A stretch of 64,000 nt of DNA from Buddleja alternifolia (lineage: Eukaryota; Streptophyta; Magnoliopsida; Lamiales; Scrophulariaceae). The notes under the pieces were generated by a model. It did no database searches. It was not told the origin of the DNA and saw only the letters and a program-made list of their open reading frames with translations. Position numbers and translations under genes: made by a program. Location: assembly GCA_019426215.1 (NCBI GenBank), contig CM033408.1, positions 5,645,077 to 5,709,076 on the forward strand. The letters are read 5' to 3'. Positions 12,776 through 24,267 of the stretch are shown here, piece after piece (position 1 is the stretch's first letter; every line of letters starts with the position of its first letter).

Positions 12776-12973
12776 GAATCTTGACAATATAGCTATGATC
12801 ATGATACAAGATTTGAAAGACGATGTACAGAGATATTAATTATCATAGACATGTTCTAAATATGAGTATGAAAATATGAAGTGTTCGAAGATAATATGAG
12901 AGAATACAAGATGAGAAATGAAAACTAAGACTTCTAAGCACTTGTGAGTGATGCTCAACCTTCCTTTGAGGGT

Positions 12974-12983
12974 CTATATATAG
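12974..12983 (-). promoter_or_regulatory. Caulimovirid-type TATA box, unit 1
   Basis: CTATATATAG followed on the minus strand by ACCCTCAAAGGAAGG. The arrangement resembles the 35S-type promoters of plant pararetroviruses. It lies just downstream (in viral sense) of the decayed viral frames at 13184-14596. Confidence 0.6.
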
Positions 12984-13093
12984 GAAAATTTCTTATATTG
13001 TTCGGACTCCAAATTGTATATCTTGAATCTGGAAATGCTGTGTCATACACCATTTTTTTTTTTTTTATTTTTTTTTTCTTTTTGCGCATGATG

Positions 13094-13137
13094 AGTAGGT
13101 ATGGAGACCTTTGCCTTGTCTCCCATTATTACCTACT
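13094..13137. other. Imperfect hairpin beside the viral promoter, unit 1
   Basis: AGTAGGTA pairs with TACCTACT and, inside it, GGAGAC pairs with GTCTCC, around a nine-base loop. It lies about 110 bp upstream of the minus-strand TATA box, separated from it by a long T tract. The same hairpin is at 21520-21563 in unit 2. Function unknown. Confidence 0.5.
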
Positions 13138-14601
13138 ATTTTCATCCAATATGAGATTTTTTTTAATGTTATTATTTATTTATTTATGGAATTTGAGCGA
13201 AAATTTCAAAGCAGTCATCTTCATTGTCGTCTGCAAGATTAACTGATCCGGTGGAACTCTCTTTATCACTTTGGTGATCTTGTAAATTTTTGTTGAACTC
13301 GTCTTCATTTGTTGCTTGTGCCAATTTTGTTTCTTCAACAAAAATGGTTGTTGTTGTGTATCCGATTCTTGATGTAATTTTGCAGCATTTCGGATTCTCC
13401 ATGAATCACTGTTTGATAGCTGGTAGTTGAAAATTTGTTGTGTCCATTTTGTCCCATCATTTGACTGATGCTCTTTTGCCTAAATTGAAAATTTGGACTC
13501 CATCTTCAAATTATTTGATTTGATAATCTGGGTCAACTTTAAGTATCCAAGTTAGATTGAACTGAAGGTAAAATTTTAAAAGATTTTGAATGTTAGCTCA
13601 TGGGAATGAGGTTTTTTTGTAAATTTTCGGAGAACAGTTTGAATGATTCTTGGATATTTGTTGGAAGGATCAGAGGAATTGGTCCAAAATTATCCCACCA
13701 TTCCACGAACCAATTTGGAAGGTTGTTGGCTTGGTCAATAAGTTTTTTATTAATGAGAATATAATAGGAGAGGGAAATTGTAGTATTTTGTTTGTATAAG
13801 AAATGAACCAGACATCTTTATAGTCCGAATAAGAGACTACAGTATAATTCTTATTTGGTATTTCTTTGAAATGATATGGCTTGTCCCCTGTGTAAGGACT
13901 GAATTGGTATGTAATTTTTGGTAGCCAATTTCAATGGAGTTGGTTGGGGGTTCCTTTGGGTGGTTAATTTAGAATAAAAACTGATCTGGTGGATACTAGA
14001 AAATCTTCATAATATTGTTGGGGTTTTTTTTAGGGTCTTCATAGACCCGTAGGTATCTATTCATCTAGAATATATTTTTTCATTTAAATGGGATCTGTTT
14101 GAGTTTTCTCGTTGATCCATTCATCTTCAATATTTGAAATTACAATAAATTGTGGTTTTTGAAAGTATTGGGATATGATTTGTGTATTTTTGGATGTGGA
14201 AGCAGGAGTTTTTTGAATTGTATCTTTGTAAGTTTGGGTCAACTTTGTTGGTGCTAATGGAATTGATTTGCTGAGAGGGGTAAATCTGTTAGCAATTTCA
14301 AGGGCAGTTTGTGGTTTTAAAATGGTTCTTGGTACTTGTTGTGAGATGGACTTTGTGGATTGTATTGAGGATGGCAGTATCCTCAAAGTTTTTGGGTTTT
14401 GTGGTATTTGAGGTTTGAGAAGTGCTAATTTTGAATCAATCTAAGTTTTTGTGAGGTTTGTGGTTTCATTTATGCTAATTTATTTTCACATATTGGACTT
14501 CGTAATGGGGGATATTCAATTTGAGGATTTTGTTGGGGACTTTTTTGTACTAAGGGTACTACCTTAGACTTTTGACCTTCTGGTGTTTTTGACATCCCTA
14601 C

Positions 14602-15159
14602 TGATGTGGGTAGAAATCTGTCTTTGGGCCAAGCTGGGTTGTCTAATATCATATGGGCCTAAGCCCAATGGTTTCATAGACTTGGACCCTTCTAGAAGAC
14701 CTCAATTTCAGACAGGCTTAGCTGGAGGCCCAGACGACCCGACCTGCATAGGTAGGGCAGCGCTGATATGGACATCTGGGAGATAAGACCCAATCAAACC
14801 TCAACCTTACCATATATAGACCTGCGGAGATCTGACCTATCTTTCTCAATTATATCCAAATTGATTATAGCCTCATATGGATAGATTATGACTTATTCTT
14901 ATTACCAAATGTATATTTAGCATAGTTGACCTACCCCATTTAACCCCCCATCAAATTTCGTATATATATCGACTCCAACATCAATAAAAGGATCTGAACT
15001 CTTTACCCCTGTGGACGTAGGTCTAATTTTTGGACCGAACCAAGTTAAATCTTTTGTTATTTACGTTATTGCTTTATATTACATATTAATCTCGCCATAA
15101 CACTCATATTCTCCCATATATTAATATAAATAGTATTGATGTGAAACCCACACACATCA
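14602..15159 (+). mobile_element. Tat-element 5' LTR, unit 1 copy
   Basis: 558 bp, starting TGATGTGGGT and ending ACCCACACACATCA, preceded by the target duplication CCTAC (14597-14601). Identical in layout to the LTR at 23028-23585 and matched by the 3' LTR at 38773-39330 with visible divergence. It contains a TATA-like run (GTATATATATCG) followed by AATAAA. Confidence 0.9.
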
Positions 15160-15836
15160 ATTGGCGCTATCTGTGGGAAATCTGACCAAAAAAGGCGTGA
15201 GGTAATCATATTTTTCAATGAAAAATAACTTCTTTCACGATAATAATTTTCAATGGCAGAAGGGAACATCATGGAAATGAGAAATGGAGACGACGACATC
15301 GAGAGAGGGAAGAAGGCGATGATATTCCCGCTTGGAGAAGGATAGTCCACACCTGAGACACCGGCACACCTGGTGAGGCGTTCGGAAAATGACTTGCAAG
15401 ATCTGATGTTGGGCGACTCGCCGGAAGGCCTGTTGGAAGGAAATGATGTCTCTCCCCAAAGTGTGTTGAGCATGGATCTCATTGTCCAAAGGCTGGAAGG
15501 AGTCATCACCAAGACTGTCACCAAGGTGGTAGATTCTAAACTCGCAGCTATGGCGGATCGTGCAAGTAGGGATGATTTTGTGTCCCCTCCGTAGAAAGGA
15601 ACGTCCAAAGTTGGAAATACGGAAGTTGGAGGTGTCAACGACCTCACCCCTGATAGCAACAGGGGCAAATGCGCTAAAAGGCCGGAATGTCTGGGAGAGG
15701 AAAGAGAAAAGGGAGGTACTGCACCTCAGAAAAAATGTTTGGCTCCAAAGGAGGTCACATCCGCCGTCTAGACTTGGAGGATGAGGAGGACCTGGCAGGT
15801 TGGGCACCCTGACCTGGGCTACCGAGAGAACAAAAG
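15160..15836 (+). pseudogene. Tat leader and gag N-terminus, unit 1 copy
   Basis: Begins with ATTGGCGCTATCTGTGGG directly after the LTR, the usual primer-site position. A gag start follows at 15253 but meets a stop after about 30 codons. The open segment 15373-15594 (MRRSENDLQDLMLGD) is in the gag N-terminal position. Cut at 15837 by the nested element's target duplication CATGC; the rest of gag is absent from unit 1. Confidence 0.75.
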
Positions 15837-15841
15837 CATGC

Positions 15842-17175
15842 TGATAGGTGTGAGATTTACATATTTTAGAGCCTCATATTTATGTTAGTTACATTGGTTT
15901 AGGCATGATTTATGCCACATATGCGTTTAATTTGTGTGCTTATTGAGTAAAGGTGAAAAATCATTGCAATTGAGAAAAACTGGACGGAAATGCAGACTTT
16001 CAGAGTATTTGCAGACGAAATTTGACAAATGTTCTTTCTACAAAGTTGTAGATCTCTGCTTATCTTCACGTGACAACTTGAATCGCCCAAATCGTAGGTC
16101 TGTGGAGAAAGTTATGAAAGAAACAATATCGCTGCGCAGAAGGCAAAATGTTACTGTTCCTAACGTTCGAACGTTAGCTTGTGGACGTTCGAACGTTAGC
16201 TTGTGGACGTTCGAACGTTAGCTTGTGGACATTTGAACGTTGCGTCTGACGGGAAAAATAGCAGATTTTTGGAAATTTCCAATTCTAATTCAAGTTGGAG
16301 TCTTCTCCTTCTACCCTTATATATATTAGATCAGTTCTCTAGGGTTAAGGAGACGAAATACCCATACAATAGAGCCCTAATGGGGTTTAGACTTAGTTTT
16401 TACATATGCATGAAGATTTTCAAGAACCCTTGAAAGTGAAGAAATCAAGAAGCATGGAAGAGATGAAGATCGAAGTTCAACCATAAAAAATAAGAGGGAG
16501 TTTCTTCGATTTAGATTTGTTTTTATCTATGAATATGAATCTTAATTTAAGTTGTTATCTTTTATCTTTTATAATGAATTAGATTCTTCGAACTAAGGCT
16601 ATGTTGAGGCTAAATTATGATATTTGAGTTACAAATTGTGTTTTTCATATTAATTCTATTGTTGCTTTGTGTATTGATTTTGTGCTTTAATTCCAATCAT
16701 ATGTTTGATCACCATATGCTTGCTAATTAGCCTAGTTTATTCATTAGAGAGAATATAAATTAGGGTTCAAAGAAATCATCACATCATCCGAAAAATATGA
16801 GGAATTGCTCCTAGAGATAGGTATAGATTTCCGGGTGCAGTTAGCCGGATTCATCCGGGGAAATTCTAAAACGTGAATGCATGGCTAATGATTTGATTCT
16901 CGGATAGACATATTTAGAGAACCGTCACGTAGTCATAGGATTATTACAACCGAGACATTGGGTAGTAATTATTTAAGATTTTTTCCACCAAAGCAACAGT
17001 AGTCTAATAATATGATAATATGATTTTAACAAGAATTAATTAAATTATGCCAACACATGTGTCTTAGTTGCTTTCTTCCATAGCTATCTTGATTTCGACA
17101 TCTTGTTTCCATAGTATTTTAGTTAATTCTTGTTTTAGTTTATTTTATTGTTTTTAAAAATCTTTAAATCTTTAG
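15842..17175 (+). mobile_element. Truncated LTR of the nested element, unit 1
   Basis: First 1334 bp of the Athila-like LTR (start TGATAGGTGTGAGATTT). It stops at the duplication junction. It contains three 22-bp repeats from 16163 with the 18-bp palindrome CTAACGTTCGAACGTTAG at 16160-16177. Confidence 0.9.
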
Positions 17176-17181
17176 ATGAAG
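17176..17181. other. Duplication junction with a 6-bp filler
   Basis: Between the end of unit 1 (CTTTAG) and the start of unit 2 (GAAAGATGAAG) lie six bases, ATGAAG. They copy the adjacent GATGAAGAA of the unit start. Templated filler of this kind is typical of microhomology-mediated end joining. Confidence 0.6.
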
Positions 17182-17616
17182 AAAGATGAAGAAATAAAAA
17201 AATACACTCTCTTAATTATTAGATTTAAGGGAAAATTGCGCTTCAACCCTCTTAATTCCATCTTTTAACATTACACACCCTTCAAAACCTACGATACGAT
17301 ATGACATGGATACGAAATATGCAAATCTAGGATGCAAGTAGGTATATGCACGTATAATATTTAAAAATAAAATTGATTCAATAGATATATTAGCATAAAT
17401 AAATTTGTGTCTAGTTCTTTAAATTTATTTGTCATTTGTTTAACTTTTATGTTTTAAATTTTATAAGAAAATTGAAAATATTATTTATTTTCTTATGTTA
17501 GTCCAAAAAGTATGGTATAATATTAAAAAATCATTTTGTTTGGTATTCAAGACATGTCGGATACTTAAAATTTTGTATCTGATACAGTATTCACTTTTAT
17601 TTATTCTTATTATCGG

Positions 17617-18267
17617 CATGGTCTTAAATATCCTTCGAAATCTCAAAATTTCGACCGAAATTTTGGATTTTCGGGGGTTTCGAAGCGAAATCTCACATTC
17701 GATCCAATTTTGCAGAATATCTATCGAAATTTCCTGATATTTTCGATATTTACCGATATTTTTTATATTTCCCGAAATCTTGAATTCTTAATAAAATTAC
17801 TTTGTTAAATATCTATCGAAATTTCCTGAAATTCCCAAAATTTCCCGAAATATCCCAAAATCTCGGCCAAAATCAAAATATTTCAAAATTTAAAATAATG
17901 TGGTTTTAAATAATGATTTGTATTAAAATTGTGGTATTTTGTTTTAATGAAATTCCTAAGAGATTTGGTTATTACTTTACTCTCAAATCATATTTATTTT
18001 ATATTTTTCGCCACAGATTTTAATCATACTACTTGACAAAATTCACTATACACACATTATATATACAATATTATTTATGTAAAAGATGCATAATTGTGAT
18101 ATTTAAATTTACACAAAGTTTCATTGTAAATTTTCAAATATTTCTATAAATATCCATGATTTCTTTAAAATCGAAATCGAAATTTTGAATATCCCCGAAA
18201 TTCCCATTGAAATTTCCATAAATTTACTATCCCGATATCGATACCGATACCGAAATTTAATAACTTG
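17617..18267. mobile_element. hAT-type miniature element A, unit 2
   Basis: Copy of element A carried by the tandem duplication, again flanked by ATTATCGG (17609-17616 and 18268-18275). Five bp longer than the unit 1 copy because of small indels. Confidence 0.8.
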
Positions 18268-18349
18268 ATTATCGGACACTTCAAAAATGGTCTGGACAAG
18301 GTACCTGGGAGTATCCATATGGGATATGAGTACGATATGGATACATACT

Positions 18350-19031
18350 CATGGTCTTATATTTCCCTCGGAACCTCGAAATTTCGATCAAAATTTTGGA
18401 TTTCCGGGGATCCCGAAGCGAAATCTCACTTTCGATTTAATTTTGCAAAATATCTTTCGGAATTTCTCCCGAAACCCGAAATCTCCCGAAACTTAAAAAT
18501 AATATTAAAATACTTTTGTTAAATATCCATCGAAATTTAGCCCAAAACCCAAAATTTCCCAAAAATTTCACCGAAATTCGAAATTTCTCGAAATTTTGAA
18601 TAATATTTATTTTTTATATATTTTAAAAATTTATCATTTAAAAATAATATCTCAAGTTGGTCCACACCTACCAACCATTCACCCCAACCACGCATGATTT
18701 TTACTAGACGTATGGTACACTTTAATTTAATAAAGTTCTTATGAGATTTGATTATTATTTTACTTTCAAGTCATATATTTATTTTTTAGGACAGGTTTTG
18801 ATCATACTATGTAACAAGATTCATTATATATATATATATTATATATAGAATATTATTAATGTAAAAGATGCATAAGTATAGTAATTAAAGTTACCAAAAG
18901 TTTGATTGTAAATTTTCAAATATTTCTATAAATTTTCATGATTTCTTTAAAATCGAAACTGAAATTTCCATCGAAATTTTCGTAAATTTATTACCCCGAT
19001 AGTTATACCGAAACCAAAATTTAAGACCTTG
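18350..19031. mobile_element. hAT-type miniature element B, unit 2
   Basis: Copy of element B carried by the tandem duplication; ends CATGGTCTTATAT and TTTAAGACCTTG. Seven bp longer than in unit 1. Confidence 0.7.
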
Positions 19032-19265
19032 ATGATACTGCATCGAGTCATTTTTAAAAGTATCCGTGCATTATAGCTCAAAACCCAAAAAAGAAATAAA
19101 AAGGAGACAAAGACTATGTCCTCTAAAAATTAGATATGTAACACTTTGTTCTATGATCAACTCAGATGAAAGGTGTTGGTCATAGTTTATTTGGATGATC
19201 ACGGGAGTCATTTTCATCTCTGCATCAAAACTATTTTTTTTTGTTCGAGTTATTTTGCAAAGATA

Positions 19266-19486
19266 CTATAGGCTATGCTTGATTAGATTTTGAAAATGTA
19301 CTCTTGCGAGATTATTATTTTGTTGAAAATCTTCTAGTGTGTGTGTTTGCCTGTTTGGTGATAGTGTGTTTGATGCTATAGACTATGCTTGATTAGATTT
19401 TGAAATTGTACTCTTGTGAGATTATTATTTTTGTTGAAAATTTTCTAGTGTGCGTGTTTCCTGTTTGGTGACAGTGTGTTTGATTT
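19266..19486. repeat. Two tandem units of about 110 bp, unit 2
   Basis: Same array as at 10845-11065, shifted by 8421 bp. Confidence 0.8.
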
Positions 19487-20616
19487 TATTATGAGAAATT
19501 AACATTTTGTTTATGATAGGTGTTTCTTTTATCCATTCCCAAATGCTTTTTGGGTGATTTTTGGTGACATATTGTTTGATCTTATTTCAAGGTGGAATAA
19601 AAATTAATGTAGTGATCAAATAATGTAATCCTTTGTTACATAGTTATTTGATTTTTTTGGCAAAGCAATATGTTATATAAACACCCAAAAAAATGGACCA
19701 AGAAATGGCCAAACATAACTAAACATTCTCATAATAGTTTCCTCGATCATGTTCTTCAAAAATGCATGAAATCTATTTTAAAATTTCATGTTTTCACTTG
19801 ACGTGGTGTCTTGTTGCACCAAATCTCATTATAAAGCGTAACTGATTTGCATGAGAGGTGATAATGAAATTCATGACTATACAAATGCATAATGACGACA
19901 AAAATATCATGTGAATAATGATTTTAGGTAAAGTGCTACATATTTAAATTCTTGAGGACGTGGCCCTTTCTTTTTTTTCTTTTTTGGTTGATTTTGAGGG
20001 GATTTATTGCTAAAAACTAAAAACATAGAGGGGGTGAAGTGCACTTTACCTTGAATTCAAGGAACGAAAGAGAAAACATGTTAACTTGCAATTTCTTATT
20101 TGGTTTAATAGTAATCTTTCAATGGAGTCGCTACAAGTTTTTTAGTTTAATAGTAATTTTTCACTTTTATTTGGTGAATCCGTTGATTATAGACACTTTA
20201 TTTAAGTTTTTTATGTTTTTTTTATATGATTCGTTATTTTTTTTGAATATGTAACTAAAATTTTTGATCAAATGCGTTGACCAATGATGGGTTGATTTGA
20301 TATTTCATTTAAGAAAAAATGTTTGGTTTACTTGATTCAAACACAAAATAAAAATTATTTTTTTAAATTTGAGGTGTGGGGTTTGGAAATAGAGCACAAT
20401 ATTTGAAGATATGGCTCGTTTTATTTTTCTGAAACATCCGTACCAAATGTGTTTTTGCTCTTACAAATATTTTTGCAAAATAATACCAAACATAGCCCAT
20501 GTTTTGAGTATGAGTTTCACCATACATGAGTAATCGAATATTTTGAGGGTAGTTGATAATTAATTATTTATTGTTACTAATTCTTGATAGGTTTTCTAAT
20601 GCAATATAACTAGGTA

Positions 20617-20628
20617 TTTCTGTTACCA
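20617..20628 (-). promoter_or_regulatory. Possible caulimovirid primer-binding site, unit 2
   Basis: Same 9-of-12 match to the initiator-tRNA primer site as at 12193-12204. Confidence 0.3.
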
Positions 20629-21193
20629 AAAAAAAATAAAAAAATCATCACCACCAATTTGTTCAAGTGATAACTTATGTATGGATTATATAAAAAAGAA
20701 TACTAAATTTTTGTCACCGATTTTATCTTGCAGAAAATGTCAGAGATAAGGGTTAGCTTTATCTCCGACTCACAAACTTATTGGATACATTCTAACTTGA
20801 TCAATTAGGGCTACTAAGCTAGTAACGTTTTCCAATAAAATTTCAGATTTTGACACGTAGTAAGACTGCTTACTTGACATACTGTGCCGTGACAAATCGT
20901 TGTCTGATCTGAACGTAAAAATACATAATAGTACTTGACATATATAATAGTAGTAGAGATACTCAAGAAGTAATACATATATTCTTCATTGTTGAAATAG
21001 TATGTAAGTTTAAAGAACCATAATAGTACCAAAGATACCCAAGAAGGAATACATATATTGTTTATTGTTAAAACAATATGTAACTTTAAAGATACAGAAT
21101 GGAAACAACAATTAAAGTTCCAAACTATAGAAATATTGTCAAAATAAAATAAATTCAGAATGTAGAAGAAGGTCATACTGAAAATTGGTAATC

Positions 21194-21199
21194 TTTATT
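21194..21199 (-). terminator. Caulimovirid-type poly(A) signal, unit 2
   Basis: AATAAA on the minus strand, about 200 nt downstream of the TATA box at 21398-21407. Confidence 0.6.
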
Positions 21200-21397
21200 G
21201 AATCTTGACAATATAGCTATGATCATGATACAAGATTTGAAAGACGATGTACAGAGATATTAATTATCATAGACATGTTCTAAATATGAGTATGAAAATA
21301 TGAAGTGTTCGAAGATAATATGAGAGAATACAAGATGAGAAATGAAAACTAAGACTTCTAAGCACTTGTGAGTGATGCTCAACCTTCCTTTGAGGGT

Positions 21398-21407
21398 CTA
21401 TATATAG
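21398..21407 (-). promoter_or_regulatory. Caulimovirid-type TATA box, unit 2
   Basis: CTATATATAG in the same context as in unit 1. Confidence 0.6.
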
Positions 21408-23027
21408 GAAAATTTCTTATATTGTTCGGACTCCAAATTGTATATCTTGAATCTGGAAATGCTGTGTCATACACCATTTTTTTATTTTTTTTATTTTTTT
21501 TTTCTTTTTGCGCATGATGAGTAGGTATGGAGACCTTTGCCTTGTCTCCCATTATTACCTACTATTTTCATCCAATATGAGATTTTTTTTAATGTTATTA
21601 TTTATTTATTTATGGAATTTGAGCGAAAATTTCAAAGCAGTCATCTTCATTGTCGTCTGCAAGATTAACTGATCCGGTGGAACTCTCTTTATCACTTTGG
21701 TGATCTTGTAAATTTTTGTTGAACTCGTCTTCATTTGTTGCTTGTGCCAATTTTGTTTCTTCAACAAAAATGGTTGTTGTTGTGTATCCGATTCTTGATG
21801 TAATTTTGCAGCATTTCGGATTCTCCATGAATCACTGTTTGATAGCTGGTAGTTGAAAATTTGTTGTGTCCATTTTGTCCCATCATTTGACTGATGCTCT
21901 TTTGCCTAAATTGAAAATTTGGACTCCATCTTCAAATTATTTGATTTGATAATCTGGGTCAACTTTAAGTATCCAAGTTAGATTGAACTGAAGGTAAAAT
22001 TTTAAAAGATTTTGAATGTTAGCTCATGGGAATGAGGTTTTTTTGTAAATTTTCGGAGAACAGTTTGAATGATTCTTGGATATTTGTTGGAAGGATCAGA
22101 GGAATTGGTCCAAAATTATCCCACCATTCCACGAACCAATTTGGAAGGTTGTTGGCTTGGTCAATAAGTTTTTTATTAATGAGAATATAATAGGAGAGGG
22201 AAATTGTAGTATTTTGTTTGTATAAGAAATGAACCAGACATCTTTATAGTCCGAATAAGAGACTACAGTATAATTCTTATTTGGTATTTCTTTGAAATGA
22301 TATGGCTTGTCCCCTGTGTAAGGACTGAATTGGTATGTAATTTTTGGTAGCCAATTTCAATGGAGTTGGTTGGGGGTTCCTTTGGGTGGTTAATTTAGAA
22401 TAAAAACTGATCTGGTGGATACTAGAAAATCTTCATAATATTGTTGGGGTTTTTTTTAGGGTCTTCATAGACCCGTAGGTATCTATTCATCTAGAATATA
22501 TTTTTTCATTTAAATGGGATCTGTTTGAGTTTTCTCGTTGATCCATTCATCTTCAATATTTGAAATTACAATAAATTGTGGTTTTTGAAAGTATTGGGAT
22601 ATGATTTGTGTATTTTTGGATGTGGAAGCAGGAGTTTTTTGAATTGTATCTTTGTAAGTTTGGGTCAACTTTGTTGGTGCTAATGGAATTGATTTGCTGA
22701 GAGGGGTAAATCTGTTAGCAATTTCAAGGGCAGTTTGTGGTTTTAAAATGGTTCTTGGTACTTGTTGTGAGATGGACTTTGTGGATTGTATTGAGGATGG
22801 CAGTATCCTCAAAGTTTTTGGGTTTTGTGGTATTTGAGGTTTGAGAAGTGCTAATTTTGAATCAATCTAAGTTTTTGTGAGGTTTGTGGTTTCATTTATG
22901 CTAATTTATTTTCACATATTGGACTTCGTAATGGGGGATATTCAATTTGAGGATTTTGTTGGGGACTTTTTTGTACTAAGGGTACTACCTTAGACTTTTG
23001 ACCTTCTGGTGTTTTTGACATCCCTAC

Positions 23028-23585
23028 TGATGTGGGTAGAAATCTGTCTTTGGGCCAAGCTGGGTTGTCTAATATCATATGGGCCTAAGCCCAATGGTTT
23101 CATAGACTTGGACCCTTCTAGAAGACCTCAATTTCAGACAGGCTTAGCTGGAGGCCCAGACGACCCGACCTGCATAGGTAGGGCAGCGCTGATATGGACA
23201 TCTGGGAGATAAGACCCAATCAAACCTCAACCTTACCATATATAGACCTGCGGAGATCTGACCTATCTTTCTCAATTATATCCAAATTGATTATAGCCTC
23301 ATATGGATAGATTATGACTTATTCTTATTACCAAATGTATATTTAGCATAGTTGACCTACCCCATTTAACCCCCCATCAAATTTCGTATATATATCGACT
23401 CCAACATCAATAAAAGGATCTGAACTCTTTACCCCTGTGGACGTAGGTCTAATTTTTGGACCGAACCAAGTTAAATCTTTTGTTATTTACGTTATTGCTT
23501 TATATTACATATTAATCTCGCCATAACACTCATATTCTCCCATATATTAATATAAATAGTATTGATGTGAAACCCACACACATCA
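23028..23585 (+). repeat. 5' LTR of the Tat element
   Basis: TGATGTGGGT ... ACACATCA, 558 bp. TATA-like GTATATATATCG near 23388 and AATAAA at 23409-23414 mark the probable promoter and poly(A) region. Confidence 0.92.
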
Positions 23586-24262
23586 ATTGGCGCTATCTGT
23601 GGGAAATCTGACCAAAAAAGGCGTGAGGTAATCATATTTTTCAATGAAAAATAACTTCTTTCACGATAATAATTTTCAATGGCAGAAGGGAACATCATGG
23701 AAATGAGAAATGGAGACGACGACATCGAGAGAGGGAAGAAGGCGATGATATTCCCGCTTGGAGAAGGATAGTCCACACCTGAGACACCGGCACACCTGGT
23801 GAGGCGTTCGGAAAATGACTTGCAAGATCTGATGTTGGGCGACTCGCCGGAAGGCCTGTTGGAAGGAAATGATGTCTCTCCCCAAAGTGTGTTGAGCATG
23901 GATCTCATTGTCCAAAGGCTGGAAGGAGTCATCACCAAGACTGTCACCAAGGTGGTAGATTCTAAACTCGCAGCTATGGCGGATCGTGCAAGTAGGGATG
24001 ATTTTGTGTCCCCTCCGTAGAAAGGAACGTCCAAAGTTGGAAATACGGAAGTTGGAGGTGTCAACGACCTCACCCCTGATAGCAACAGGGGCAAATGCGC
24101 TAAAAGGCCGGAATGTCTGGGAGAGGAAAGAGAAAAGGGAGGTACTGCACCTCAGAAAAAATGTTTGGCTCCAAAGGAGGTCACATCCGCCGTCTAGACT
24201 TGGAGGATGAGGAGGACCTGGCAGGTTGGGCACCCTGACCTGGGCTACCGAGAGAACAAAAG
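23586..24262 (+). pseudogene. gag: Tat leader and gag N-terminus (split by nested element)
   Basis: The leader starts ATTGGCGCTATCTGTGGG, in the position of the tRNA primer site and related to the TTGGCGCC type common in plant gypsy elements. The gag start at 23679 is closed by a stop after about 30 codons; the open segment 23799-24020 is in the gag N-terminal position. The nested element interrupts after 24262, and gag resumes at 29484. Confidence 0.75.
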
Positions 24263-24267
24263 CATGC

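Larger units (their letters stand above)
12190..14596 (-). pseudogene. Endogenous caulimovirid, downstream part, unit 1
   Basis: Minus-strand open segments at 14084-14386 and 13184-13402 and the stretch between them read as a decayed viral protein region broken by stops. They are followed by the TATA box and poly(A) signal. The assignment rests on continuity: the Tat target duplication CCTAC joins this block to the viral reverse transcriptase at 39336-41270, in the same orientation. I could not assign a function to this protein region. In genera with two ORFs the second lies downstream of the polymerase, which fits. Unit 1 duplicates only this downstream part. Confidence 0.6.
8773..17175. repeat. 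Tandem duplication, unit 1 (about 8.4 kb)
   Basis: Starts at AAAAAGATGAAGAAATAAA and ends at AAATCTTTAG. The same order of sequence recurs in direct orientation at 17182-25601, with an offset of 8407 at the left edge, 8424 by 11615 and 8426 from about 13100 to the end. Unit 1 contains two hAT-type elements, caulimovirid sequence, a Tat LTR with the first part of gag, and 1334 bp of the nested element's LTR, where it stops abruptly. All longer open frames from about 11600 to 16430 translate identically in the two units. Confidence 0.95.
20614..23022 (-). pseudogene. Endogenous caulimovirid, downstream part, unit 2
   Basis: Same block as 12190-14596; its open segments at 22510-22812 and 21610-21828 translate identically. 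This copy stands directly beside the complete Tat element. The viral reading direction runs from 41270 down to 39336, is interrupted by the 16.3-kb Tat insertion, and resumes at 23022. Stops and frame changes break the frame in many places. Confidence 0.6.

Noticed and set aside
15066..15668. 200-aa minus-strand frame over the Tat LTR and gag
   Set aside because: Shadow of plus-strand gag and LTR; no domain, and it crosses the LTR boundary.
16160..16242. Repeats with palindromes that could suggest a CRISPR-like array
   Set aside because: Units of 22 bp lie back to back without spacers, inside an LTR of a plant retrotransposon.
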